NCBI GenBank assembly: GCA_963674685.2
Contig: CAXXWT010000007.1
Coordinates: 310,001 to 374,000 of the forward strand
Direction of reading: 5' to 3'
Length of the DNA: 64,000 bases
Origin: G963674685 sp963674685
Lineage (GTDB): Bacteria > Lernaellota > Lernaellaia > JACKCT01
Shown one piece after another: positions 27,199 through 35,953 of this stretch (positions are counted from its first letter, which is position 1; each line of letters starts with the position of its first letter). The position numbers and the translations under genes are program-made. The notes beneath the pieces are model-generated. The model saw nothing but the letters and a program-made list of their open reading frames with translations. It made no database searches and had not been told where the DNA came from.

Positions 27199-29610
27199 TT
27201 ATTTTACGACAAAGTTGACGAGTTTGCCGGGGACGTAGATTTCCTTGACCACCGTTTTACCTTCAAGGTGCGCGACGACGTTCGCGTCGGTCCGGGCTTT
27301 TTCCAGAACCTCGTCTTTGGACGCCCGCGCCGACACTTCCACGCGGCCGCGCAGTTTTCCGTTGATTTGCGCGATGACGGTGATGACATCCTCGACGCAA
27401 AGCTTCTCGTCGAACTTAGGCCACCGGGCCGCGGAGCAAAATCCTTCCTGCCCCAGATGCCGCCATAATTCCTCGGCAATGTGCGGCGAGAAGGGACAGA
27501 TCAGGCGCACAAGAATCTTCGCTTCGTCCGCGTAGTGCGCGTCCTGTTTCATCAGTTCGTTGAGAAGCTCCATCAAAGCCGCGATGGCCGTGTTGTAGGA
27601 CAGGGACTCGATGTCCTCGGTGACCTTGCGGATCGTCTGATGGATCGCGCGCAGCGTGTCTTTGTCTTTCGTCATTCCTTTTTCAAGATTTTCATCGTCA
27701 GCGAAACGCCAGACGCGCTCCAGGAAGCGGCGGATGCCGATGATGCCCTCGTCGCGCCAGTCGCCGCCCTGTTCGTAGGGACCGAGGAACATCAGGTACA
27801 TGCGGAACGTGTCGGCGCCGAACTTTTCGAAGAACTCGTCGGGATTGACGATATTGCCCTTGCTCTTGCTCATCTTGTCGCCGTCTTTGATGAGCAAGCC
27901 GTGGGCGCGGAATTTTTTGAAGGGCTCCTCAAAGTCGATGACGCCCATGTCTTTGAGCGCCATGGTCACAAAGCGCACGTACATCAGGTGCAAAACCGCG
28001 TGTTCGTTTCCGCCGATGTAGCAGTCCACGGGCAGCCATTTTTTCGTGATGTCTTTGTCGATGGCCCTGTCGTCAAATTCCGTGGACGGATACCGCAAAA
28101 AGTACCAGGCGGAATCCAGGAAGTTGTCGTTGACGTCGGCGTCGCGTTTCGCCGGGCCGCCGCAGGCCGGACACTGGACATTGAGCCACTGTTCGTTGCG
28201 CGCCAGCGGCGACAGGCCCGATCCGTCGGGTTTGATGTCCGTCATCTCCGGCAGCAGCACCGGCAGATCCTCGTCGGGAACGGGGACGGCGCCGCAGTCG
28301 GGGCAATGGATGATGGGAATGGGCGGACCCCAGTATCGCTGGCGGCTGATGCACCAGTCGCGAAGCCGGAAGGTCTCGGCGTATTCGCCCATTTCCTTGT
28401 CTTCCAGATAAGAGGTGATCTTTTTAATGGCTTTTTCCGACTCCATGCCGTTGAACTGGCTGGAGTTGATCAGCACGCCCGGGCCGGTATAGGCCTCTTC
28501 GAGTTCATGTTTTTCGCCGTCGGGGCTGATGACTTCGACGATGGGCAACGAGAACTTTTTGGCGAACTCGAAATCCCGCGTGTCGTGGCCCGGAACCGCC
28601 ATGATCGCTCCGGCGCCGTAGCCCATCAAAACGTAATCCGAAATCCAGACCGGGATTCTCTGGTCGTTGATCGGGTTCACCGCGTAGGCTCCCGTGAACA
28701 CGCCGGTCTTTTCCTTGTCCTCGGCCCGCTCGAAAGGCGTCTTGCTTTTGGCCGCCTCGACGTACGTGTCCACCTGCATGCGCTGATCGGCTTTCGTGAT
28801 TTCCGGAACCAGGGGATGCTCCGGCGAAAGCACCATGTACGTGGCGCCGAAAAGCGTGTCGGGGCGCGTGGTGTACACCACGAGGTCGCCGAAGTAATCC
28901 ACCAGGGGAAACCTGATGTGCGCGCCCGTGGAACGCCCGATCCAGCGGCTTTGCGCCGTCTTCGTCGTCTGGGACCAGTCGATCCGGTTCAGGTTTTTGA
29001 GCAGCCTTTCGGCGTAGGACGTGATCGAAAAAAACCATTGGCGCATCTTGCGCGTGGTCACCTTGGAATCGCAGCGCTCGCAGACGCCGCCGCCGGCCTG
29101 CTCGTCGGACAGGACGGTCAGGCACGAGGGGCACCAGTTGACGGGGGAATCCTTCTGATAGGCCAGGCCGGCTTTGTGGAGCTGCTTGAAAATCCACTGC
29201 GTCCATTTGTAGTAGGACGGATGCGTTGTGTCGACGCAATGATCCCAGTCGAACATGGCGCCCAGGCGCTTGAGCTGTTCGTCGCGGAATCTCCTGATGT
29301 TTTTGGGAACGAGTTCCGCCGGGTGCATGCCCATCTTGATGGCGAAGTTTTCCGAATGCATGCCGAAGGCGTCGAAGCCCATGGGCTCGAAAACATCGTA
29401 TCCGCGCATGCGCATGTATCGGCCGTGGATGTCGCTGCCGGTAAAGGCGTAGACGTTGCCCACGTGCAGCCCTTCCGCCGAAGGGTAGGGGAACATCATC
29501 AAATTGTAGTAAGGCCTTTCGGCGTTTCGGATGTCGGGATTGAAAATTCGCTTTTCTTCCCACGCTTTTTGCCATTTTTCTTCAATCGTTTTGTGGTCGT
29601 AATTCTTCAT
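27199..29610 (-). CDS. leuS: Leucyl-tRNA synthetase
   Basis: An 803-residue class I synthetase charging tRNA-Leu. It starts MKNYDHKTIEEKWQKAW. It has the HIGH-type motif in FPYPSAEGLHVGNVYA (res ~41-56), a Zn-binding CPSC..CERC, and the CP1 editing domain (VYTTRPDTLFGATYM, the threonine-rich editing loop; GYGAGAIMAVPGHDTRDFEFA). The KMSKS loop (DKMSKSKGNIVNPDEF) is near residue 579, followed by an anticodon-binding domain and a C-terminal tRNA-binding end. The length and order match bacterial LeuRS. It is preceded by a terminator, so it should have its own promoter in the ~90 bp upstream. A long open frame antisense to it is a coding shadow. Confidence 0.98.
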   Translation of the reverse strand: MKNYDHKTIEEKWQKAWEEKRIFNPDIRNAERPYYNLMMFPYPSAEGLHVGNVYAFTGSDIHGRYMRMRGYDVFEPMGFDAFGMHSENFAIKMGMHPAELVPKNIRRFRDEQLKRLGAMFDWDHCVDTTHPSYYKWTQWIFKQLHKAGLAYQKDSPVNWCPSCLTVLSDEQAGGGVCERCDSKVTTRKMRQWFFSITSYAERLLKNLNRIDWSQTTKTAQSRWIGRSTGAHIRFPLVDYFGDLVVYTTRPDTLFGATYMVLSPEHPLVPEITKADQRMQVDTYVEAAKSKTPFERAEDKEKTGVFTGAYAVNPINDQRIPVWISDYVLMGYGAGAIMAVPGHDTRDFEFAKKFSLPIVEVISPDGEKHELEEAYTGPGVLINSSQFNGMESEKAIKKITSYLEDKEMGEYAETFRLRDWCISRQRYWGPPIPIIHCPDCGAVPVPDEDLPVLLPEMTDIKPDGSGLSPLARNEQWLNVQCPACGGPAKRDADVNDNFLDSAWYFLRYPSTEFDDRAIDKDITKKWLPVDCYIGGNEHAVLHLMYVRFVTMALKDMGVIDFEEPFKKFRAHGLLIKDGDKMSKSKGNIVNPDEFFEKFGADTFRMYLMFLGPYEQGGDWRDEGIIGIRRFLERVWRFADDENLEKGMTKDKDTLRAIHQTIRKVTEDIESLSYNTAIAALMELLNELMKQDAHYADEAKILVRLICPFSPHIAEELWRHLGQEGFCSAARWPKFDEKLCVEDVITVIAQINGKLRGRVEVSARASKDEVLEKARTDANVVAHLEGKTVVKEIYVPGKLVNFVVK

Positions 29611-29637
29611 GATCCTGCTCGTGAATTGTCATGAAAA

Positions 29638-29672
29638 GCTCCTTCCCCGCTTGCCTGCTTTTGGGAAGGAGC
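29638..29672 (-). terminator. Intrinsic terminator downstream of the aminotransferase gene
   Basis: GCTCCTTCCC pairs with GGGAAGGAGC (10 bp). On the minus strand it is followed by TTTTCATG. It separates the aminotransferase transcript from leuS. Confidence 0.8.
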
Positions 29673-29707
29673 ATATCGTTTATTGATGGTGCGTTTCTTC
29701 CCGGCGC

Positions 29708-30952
29708 TTAACCTTTAAGCTCGGCGATATTGTCCTTGATCTTCTTGATAATGCCCACGATGTCGTCCACGTCGGCTTTCGTTCCCATAAGCATGGGATA
29801 ATGCATCCACACGCCGGTTTCCATAGCGAAATCCCAGGCCACGGGCGTGTCGGCGCTCTTCGGGCCGATTCCGTCGCCGTAGCGGTCTTTGAGCATGGGC
29901 CATTCGCTGGTTTTTGCCGCGAACAGTTCGTTGGCGTACATGGGCACGTAGAAATCGCCGTCGAGACTGAGGCCTTCGGCCATGGCCGCCATGATGAATG
30001 TATCGCGGGACACGCCTTCGAAAGCGTCTTTGTCGTACGTGAAAATGTACTGATAGTGGGCGGATTGCGTGGTGCGTTCGTCGTATTCCACCACATCGAT
30101 GCCGTCGATTTTCCTAAGCTGCTCCGTAAGGTACGCGGCGTTTTCGGCCCGAAGTTTGGTGCGCTCGTCGAGTTTTTCAAGTTGCGCGCGCAACACCGCG
30201 GCCTGGAATTCGCCGATGCGGTAGTTGTAGCCGAAAACCCGGCCTTTAAATTCGTTGTACGCCGTTTCCTTGCGGCCGCAGTTTACGAGGCTGTGGCATC
30301 TTTGCTGGAGCATCTCGTCGCTGGTCAGCAGCAGGCCGCCTTCGCCGGCGGTCATCAGCTTGCTGGACTGAAAACTGAAAGAGCCCAGGTGGCCGATGGA
30401 TCCGACGCCGCGGCCGCGCCATTTGCCGCCGTGCATGTGGGCGCAATCCTCGATCACGTAAAGGTTGTGTTTTTCGGCGATGGACATGATGGCGTCCATG
30501 TCGGCGATGGCCGATCCCAGGTGCACGGGGATGATGACTTTGGTCTTGTCCGTTATGGCCGCCTCGATCTTCGTGTGATCGATGGTGAAGTTATCCGGGT
30601 TGATGTCCACGAAAACCGGCACGGCGTTCAGATAAACCGCGCAGGCCGCCGTCGCCACCCAGGACGTGGCCGGAACGATGACCTCGTCGCCCGCCTGGAT
30701 GCCCAGAGCGCGCAGGGCGATTTCCAGAGTGACGGTTCCGTTGGCGGCGCAGATGCCGTATTTGGCGCCGCTGTATGCGGCGAATTCTTCGGCGAAAGCT
30801 CCGGCCTGCTTATTCGGCTCGGGATAACCGCCCCAACTGCGCGATTCGAGAACCTCAAGAAGCAGTTCGCGTTCCCGATCCGTAAAGGGAGGCCACGCGG
30901 GCCAGGATTTTTCACGATAACGGGTTCCGCCTTTGACTGCCAGATTCGCCAT
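29708..30952 (-). CDS. DegT/DnrJ/EryC1/StrS-family PLP aminotransferase
   Basis: A 414-residue protein with the start 6 nt after AAGGAGA. Fold-type I features: substrate loop WPPFTDRERELLLEVLESRSWGG, cofactor pocket GTVTLEIALRALGI, and VIEDCAHMHGGKW with the PLP-pyridine Asp169. The Schiff-base Lys198 is in SFSFQSSKLMTAGEGG. Family members aminate keto-sugars for envelope glycans or antibiotics, or act as dehydratases when the Lys is replaced by His; here the Lys is present. It has no sugar-nucleotide neighbours, so the sugar cannot be named. Confidence 0.92.
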   Translation of the reverse strand: MANLAVKGGTRYREKSWPAWPPFTDRERELLLEVLESRSWGGYPEPNKQAGAFAEEFAAYSGAKYGICAANGTVTLEIALRALGIQAGDEVIVPATSWVATAACAVYLNAVPVFVDINPDNFTIDHTKIEAAITDKTKVIIPVHLGSAIADMDAIMSIAEKHNLYVIEDCAHMHGGKWRGRGVGSIGHLGSFSFQSSKLMTAGEGGLLLTSDEMLQQRCHSLVNCGRKETAYNEFKGRVFGYNYRIGEFQAAVLRAQLEKLDERTKLRAENAAYLTEQLRKIDGIDVVEYDERTTQSAHYQYIFTYDKDAFEGVSRDTFIMAAMAEGLSLDGDFYVPMYANELFAAKTSEWPMLKDRYGDGIGPKSADTPVAWDFAMETGVWMHYPMLMGTKADVDDIVGIIKKIKDNIAELKG

Positions 30953-31099
30953 GACTTTTCTCCTTGCTTCGATACTCGAAGTTTGTTCTCAGTAATCCCT
31001 AAAAACGCTTCCATGCGGGGGAGAAGGAAAATACAACAAAGACAACAGACAGTAAAGATGACAAATATACCGGCTTTTAACGGTGTTGTTGCGGCCGTG

Positions 31100-31838
31100 T
31101 CACGGGCCTGAAGTCGGCGTGTGATTTACGTGCGCAGCCAGATATGATCCGAACACCAGAGGCTTTCGGAAGCTTTGATTTCGGCTCCGTCGATCACCAG
31201 GCATTTGCGCGCCCTTTGCGGGAGGCCACTGACAGACGCGGGCCGTTCCGGCGCCAGTCAGCGCATCTTTCATTTGCCCGGATAATTCGCCGAAGACCCG
31301 CGCCTCCACGCGGCCCCGGGGATGAAGCGCGGTCAGGATTTTTACGCGGCGCAGATCGTCTGCAAAGCCCTGGGCGGATAAAACGCAGTATATGCTCGTG
31401 AAGTGATAGGCGATTGGCGGGGCGGACATGGCGTTCAAGACACCGGGCCGCGTGATTAAAACAGTGCATGCTCCGGCCCCGCGCAGGATTTCGGCGACGT
31501 CGAAAATGTCGGGCCATTTCGTCGGGCCCGGCCCCGGAAAAAAAAACCAGCGCCGGCTTTTGCCGCCCGAGTTTTTCCGCCAGATCAAGCCCGGTCTTTC
31601 TGTCCAAAGATATCCGCGTGTTTTCCATGCCGAAATCCCCGCCGTCTTCCCCGGGATTGAGGATCGGCCAGACAGCCGCTTTTTCATCCCGGTTGCCGGT
31701 CAGAAGCCGAACCCTGGCCCTGAGGCGCTGAAAATGGGTGTCGGCGGGTATTTTCATGGCGCAGCTTTCCGGTGTTGAGGTTGCTCGCTTTTCCTCGCGG
31801 CGATTGAGACAAGCATAAAGAGAATAATCAGAGCCCAC
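31100..31838 (-). pseudogene. Decayed radical SAM-type gene, several frameshifts
   Basis: Minus-strand coding pieces in different frames join into one protein. The first runs from about 31757 (MKIPADTHFQRLRARV..) to KPALVFFSGAG near 31530. After a shift next to a run of T and G it continues PTKWPDIFDVAEILRGAG and ACTVLITRPGVLNAMSAPP. It then breaks again near the end (two frames share ..GAGTARVCQWPPAKGA / RKGRANAW). FFSGAG-PT followed by a helix and CTVLIT matches the S-adenosylmethionine-binding GGEP region of SPASM-type radical SAM proteins. No CxxxCxxC is preserved upstream. The call rests on these fragments only. Confidence 0.5.
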
Positions 31839-32143
31839 AAGCCGGCGTACTTATATGAGATTTTTTATCCATAAGGATCAACGCCGCCGTTCGATGAAAA
31901 AATTTACGGAGTGGAATTTGTCGATGAAGAATGCGCGCAGCTGGAATCGGAATGCTTCACGGCTTCGCGGGAATGTATCGGGACCGGCCTGTATGCTTTC
32001 GAATAACCTCCTGGAAACTGACAAAATAGATCGCGTTGAAAATGATCCTTAAAAACCGGACATTTTATATGCTATGAAAACCGGACAACTCGTTTTGCTA
32101 TTGACATTGGGATCAGGGCGCACGTCAGGATTGTGAGATGAGG

Positions 32144-33544
32144 TCATGATGCGTGTCTTTCGGCCCGTCGTTCCCAGAAATCCTCGAAGCGTCCGCTCAG
32201 GATGCAGCATCGCAGGGCGATGATGGCGTTAGCGCCTTTAAGCGTCCAATGCATCCCCGCCCGTTTGAGGCGCGTGCCGACGACGAGTTTGCATCCGGCC
32301 TCGACGACCCCCGTCGAGGTGCACAGACCTTTCTTTCGGAATTCCGGGTAGCGCATCCTTTGTCGATTTCGGCGGATGTACTTGGCGCATTTGCGCGCCT
32401 CTTCGTTTGTTTCGGCGTGGCGGCGCAAGGCGCGCATCAACTCGTTCAGGCGTCCTTCGTCGAGTTCGTCACATCGCCGCTTCGCCCACGTCGCCGCCGT
32501 GTCGCTGGTCGCCCCGTAGATCACTTTGCCCACGTCGGAGAGATGCTGCTTGACGTGGAAGCGATCCACGATCTGAATCGCGTCGGGAAAGCGCTCGTCG
32601 GCCAGATTCCAGATCCACGGCGCTCCGTCGCCCAAAACCACCTGCCGCCGGGCCTTGTCGAATCCCGTCCGCCGCGCCTGGCGCTCCACGCGTTCCGCAA
32701 ACGCCGACGGCGTCTCGTCCGTGTCCGCCTGCGCCGCGCTTTCGATCGCGGCAGAGTACGTCACCGACCCGTCGTCCCGCTCCGGCGTCCCGTCCTTGTT
32801 CCGGGATTCCGCCGTCCACGTCGTGACGAGCTTGACCTCGCGAGTTTTCGACGATCCGTCCGGCTGTTTTCCCGCCCGGCCCGCCAGATACTCCTTGCGC
32901 ATCGGCAGGCCCGTGCCGTCCATCCCCAGGTACATTGTCGGCGCCAAAGGCTCCCCCGACTCATCTCCTTCCTGCTCCGCCTCGGCGATTTCCCGGCCCA
33001 ACGCCTCCGCCGTCCGCTCCACCTGCTTGGTGTCCACCGCGACGCCGCCCAATTCCCTCAGCAAGGTCTCCCCTTCGGCGAAACTCACCATCGAGGCCGT
33101 GAGGCCGGTCATCCGCACCAGCGCCGGCGACAACGATCCCTCCTCCATCCCCAAGTCACGATCCCGCGGACAGAATCCCTTACGGCACGCCTCGCAGTGA
33201 TAATACGCACGAAGCAAGGTCATCTCGCCCAACACCGTCCGGAAGGTCTTCTTCCGTCGCCCCGCGTACCGCGCCGCTTTTCCGCAACGGCACGGGAGCG
33301 TCGGCCCCGCATGATCCGATTCGTCCGCGTTAAGACGACACTCCACCGCACGCGCCGCCACAACCAAGGCCTGCCGCCTCACCGCCGTCTCAATCGCCTC
33401 GAAATCGATTCCCGAAGCCGTTTCCGGACCGATCAGCGCCTCGATTTCGGCTTCGATTTCCGCCGCGAAGGCGATTTTGAAGCCCCCTTTTTGGCCGCCT
33501 CGTCCGAGGCGGCCTGCGCTTCCTTCAACTCTGCGTCCGCCCAT
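32144..33544 (-). CDS. ISKra4-family transposase
   Basis: A 466-residue transposase. It has an N-terminal Cys-rich zinc-finger-like region (CRCGKAARY, YYHCEACRKGFCPRD) and a RNase-H-type DDE core with TMYLGMDGTGLPMRKEY, VVLGDGAPWIWN and IVDRFHVKQHL. The C-terminus is KGLCTSTGVVEAGCK and RLKRAGMHWTLKGANAIIALRC, the ISKra4 signature. Its frame overlaps the preceding gene by 112 nt in the -1 frame. No good ribosome site precedes the ATG at 33544. Production by -1 frameshifting from the upstream gene, at the A5G5 run near 33485, is possible and would give a fused protein. Confidence 0.92.
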   Translation of the reverse strand: MGGRRVEGSAGRLGRGGQKGGFKIAFAAEIEAEIEALIGPETASGIDFEAIETAVRRQALVVAARAVECRLNADESDHAGPTLPCRCGKAARYAGRRKKTFRTVLGEMTLLRAYYHCEACRKGFCPRDRDLGMEEGSLSPALVRMTGLTASMVSFAEGETLLRELGGVAVDTKQVERTAEALGREIAEAEQEGDESGEPLAPTMYLGMDGTGLPMRKEYLAGRAGKQPDGSSKTREVKLVTTWTAESRNKDGTPERDDGSVTYSAAIESAAQADTDETPSAFAERVERQARRTGFDKARRQVVLGDGAPWIWNLADERFPDAIQIVDRFHVKQHLSDVGKVIYGATSDTAATWAKRRCDELDEGRLNELMRALRRHAETNEEARKCAKYIRRNRQRMRYPEFRKKGLCTSTGVVEAGCKLVVGTRLKRAGMHWTLKGANAIIALRCCILSGRFEDFWERRAERHAS

Positions 33545-33846
33545 TGTTCACAGGCCTTCCAATAGGCCTCGATCAAACGCCGAAATTCTTGGCCAGCCTC
33601 GACTTGATGACGTAAAAGATCGGCGTTCTCACGATTGATCCATTGGGACACGGTCTTTTTGCCGACGACGCGAACCCAACTGACGTAGGGACCGTGACGC
33701 GCCGAAGGATCGGTGGCGCAACGACAACCCTTCTTGCCGCACTTCACGTAGCGTTCCGACACCGAACCCCTCCGCATGGGACGAGGTTCGATCAGCCTTA
33801 ACAAAAGATCTCGGACAGGAACCGGAAGAGTGGGCATATTGGACAT
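33433..33846 (-). CDS. ISKra4-associated helper protein (DUF6788-like)
   Basis: A 137-residue protein starting MSNMPTLPVPVRDLLL, 5 nt after AGGAGGT. It contains RYVKCGKKGCRCATDPSARHGPYVSW, the short Cys motif typical of the first ORF in ISKra4-type elements, then a helical and Lys/Arg-rich tail. It overlaps the transposase frame at its 3' end. It probably assists DNA binding or regulates transposition; its exact role in the family is not established. Confidence 0.8.
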   Translation of the reverse strand: MSNMPTLPVPVRDLLLRLIEPRPMRRGSVSERYVKCGKKGCRCATDPSARHGPYVSWVRVVGKKTVSQWINRENADLLRHQVEAGQEFRRLIEAYWKACEQWADAELKEAQAASDEAAKKGASKSPSRRKSKPKSRR

Positions 33847-34120
33847 AGTAACCTCCTTGCGAATATCATATTCGCAAGATTGCCCCAATGCAATACCCTT
33901 CCCGACTGCACATCACAATCCTGACGTGCGCCCTTGGGATGAGTTTGAATTGACTGAGAAGCCTTTATTAGGTACCTTATCCAGTCGTTTTAACAGCGAG
34001 TATCTCTTGGGTTGAAATGCTGTGAAAAACGAGCCCTTACTCTCTTGCTTTTTCCGGTATCGTCCGGGGAAATCGGCGAATTGGCAAGCATTTTTAATCT
34101 CTCAGGCAAAGTAACGAAAA

Positions 34121-35953
34121 ATGATTCCTCTTGGCGACCATGCCGATGACAAAGCTTTCATCATATCATTGGCGGCCTTCATAACGCTTCTCGCCATGGT
34201 TTTGGGAATGCTTTCCTGGGTGATGCCTTACGACATCGATGAGCTTGATCAGTTGCACACCGCCTACCTGTATTCGCAGGGCATGAAGCCAATAATCCAC
34301 TTTATCGATCATCCGCTTATCCAATGCTATAAATGGACGCTCGGCCTGCTGATCCCTGTTGTGGGCGACGGGTCCATCATCGTTTTCCGGTGGTTGTCGG
34401 TTGTGCTGGGTCTTTTTGCGTTGGGAGTGTTCGCTTTTACCGTCAGGAAAATCATGGGGACGGCTTCGGCGATTTTTGCGGCGGGCTTTCTCGGGATTTC
34501 CCTGCCCTTTCTTTATCGAATTCATCAAATGCGCTCCGACGCTTTCGGGCTTGCTTTTCTGTCAATTTCCGTCGCATTCTTGGCCGGAGTCCTATGCCGT
34601 AAAACAAAGCTTGCGCTTGTCGGCGCAGGAATATTCGCCGGTCTGGCTACGGCCTACCGCCCCTCGTTAGTCGCTTATCCTTTTGCGGCCGCCCTCGTTC
34701 TGCTGTTTTTTCCCAAAATCCTGCCCAAAATCCTGCGATTAAAGAGAGCTTTTGTTTTTGCGACGGCCGCCGCCGCGGCCGGCGCTGTTCTTTTTGTGAT
34801 TCCCTATCGCCTGTCGACGATACTGTCCTTGCAACCACTGATCATCGCTGTTAGAGCCATCCTTCTTCAAGAAGACGCCGCGGCGAGTTCCGAGGGATTT
34901 TGGCGTGTCGGCGTCGGCGGAGCAATTCTTCTTTTAGCTGCCGCTTTTGGTCTTGTACATTTTCTCGGAAGCTCCCTTGTCGCGCACAGCAAAAAACAGA
35001 ATCTTTGCGCACAATGCCTTCTTGCGACGGTTTTTTCCTACTGCCTGGTCATTTTCACTCGAAAGTTATGCTTCGCGCAGGACATCCTGTTTTTGATGTT
35101 TTTCGCTTCGCCTTTTGTCGGACTTCTAATCGAACGGATAAGCTTCTACGGACGATATACTTCCCGGCGGCGGATCGCGGGATTGTTGATATCCGCGTTA
35201 TTGGCTTTGGTGACGGCAAACTCGCTGGCGTTATTAAATGATATTTACGGGGAAGCTCATCGCATCATGCCGCCGGTTAAAGAAGTCGTCTTCCGAAATC
35301 TTTTTTCCGATGATCTGGATTCGATCATCCCTATGCGCGAGAAGATGTTTGTCTTAGCGCCCGTCATTCATCGAACCCTCGGCGTGGAATCCCTCAACGC
35401 GCCGGCGCATATCAAAGCCACGAAGGACTTCTTCGAAAGGGTCGCGAGGGAAGACGAATACTGCTTTTCTTCGGATTCATCCCATCTATTTCGCTTGAAT
35501 CCGCCGAGTTTCACTCCGCCGACGCTTGTGCATCACACGATCTGGACGCCCGGCGCTTTCGACCGCTGGATTGAATTTTACGACGCGAATTCACAGTTTA
35601 TGCAACCGAGCATGAGAAAACACGGCATGCTCATCTGGGGATCAACCGGTTTGAACTCGGATAAGAGGATTGTCCTGGAATTCGAAAACACGACGCCTGT
35701 GATTATCCTTCTGGATTCGGTTTTTTTCAGTTTTATGGAAAGATATCCGTCTTTGAAGAAATTCATCGGCGACAACTATGAAGCCGTATATCTTCCTTCG
35801 GCGATGCGTTTTTTCGGCATACACCGCATACTTGGAGCCGATGTTTTAAGGCATTGGCGAACGGCGCAAACTCAAGAAACGGCAAACGCTTTTTCACCGC
35901 TCCGGGGCGATGAAAAAATTATCAAAGAAACCGACATTGGAGTTGACGATTGA
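34121..35953 (+). CDS. GT-C membrane glycosyltransferase (PMT/ArnT/GT39-like)
   Basis: A 610-residue polytopic protein with about ten to eleven hydrophobic helices in residues 10-385 and a ~220-residue soluble C-terminal part. An acidic first loop (MPYDIDELDQLH, with Asp40/Glu41) follows the first helix, as in GT39/GT83 enzymes, where it is catalytic. GIFAGLATAYRPSLVAYP resembles the conserved cytoplasmic loop of that clan. These enzymes use polyprenyl-phosphate sugars and glycosylate lipids or proteins on the periplasmic face. It is the first gene of a coupled three-gene operon: its stop overlaps the next start by 4 bp. No strong ribosome site is visible. The acceptor is unknown. Confidence 0.78.
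   Translation: MIPLGDHADDKAFIISLAAFITLLAMVLGMLSWVMPYDIDELDQLHTAYLYSQGMKPIIHFIDHPLIQCYKWTLGLLIPVVGDGSIIVFRWLSVVLGLFALGVFAFTVRKIMGTASAIFAAGFLGISLPFLYRIHQMRSDAFGLAFLSISVAFLAGVLCRKTKLALVGAGIFAGLATAYRPSLVAYPFAAALVLLFFPKILPKILRLKRAFVFATAAAAAGAVLFVIPYRLSTILSLQPLIIAVRAILLQEDAAASSEGFWRVGVGGAILLLAAAFGLVHFLGSSLVAHSKKQNLCAQCLLATVFSYCLVIFTRKLCFAQDILFLMFFASPFVGLLIERISFYGRYTSRRRIAGLLISALLALVTANSLALLNDIYGEAHRIMPPVKEVVFRNLFSDDLDSIIPMREKMFVLAPVIHRTLGVESLNAPAHIKATKDFFERVAREDEYCFSSDSSHLFRLNPPSFTPPTLVHHTIWTPGAFDRWIEFYDANSQFMQPSMRKHGMLIWGSTGLNSDKRIVLEFENTTPVIILLDSVFFSFMERYPSLKKFIGDNYEAVYLPSAMRFFGIHRILGADVLRHWRTAQTQETANAFSPLRGDEKIIKETDIGVDD

Larger units (their letters stand above)
32114..33934 (-). mobile_element. 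ISKra4-family insertion sequence, apparently complete
   Basis: Perfect 21-bp terminal inverted repeats lie at 32115-32135 (starting AGGGCGCACGTC) and 33914-33934. TTGGGAT occurs immediately outside both ends (32107-32113 and 33934-33940, sharing one base with the right repeat), consistent with a 7-bp target duplication. Inside are two overlapping minus-strand genes, a helper protein and the transposase. Intact ends and reading frames suggest recent insertion. The empty site would read ACATTGGGATGAG, and no coding gene appears to be interrupted. Confidence 0.9.

Noticed and set aside
27481..29634. A 717-codon open frame antisense to leuS
   Set aside because: leuS is unmistakable on the other strand; the antisense frame is Arg/His/Val-rich with no family motif, a shadow produced by high-GC codon usage.
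27199..29707. Possible T-box or leader attenuator upstream of leuS
   Set aside because: Only ~97 bases separate leuS from the aminotransferase gene, and the one hairpin there is a simple terminator without T-box elements.
31855..32052. A 65-codon open frame with ATG start
   Set aside because: No recognisable family or convincing context between a pseudogene and an IS element; probably chance.
32153..33565. A 470-codon open frame antisense to the transposase
   Set aside because: Composition is Arg/Pro-rich without motifs; the ISKra4 transposase on the opposite strand explains the region.
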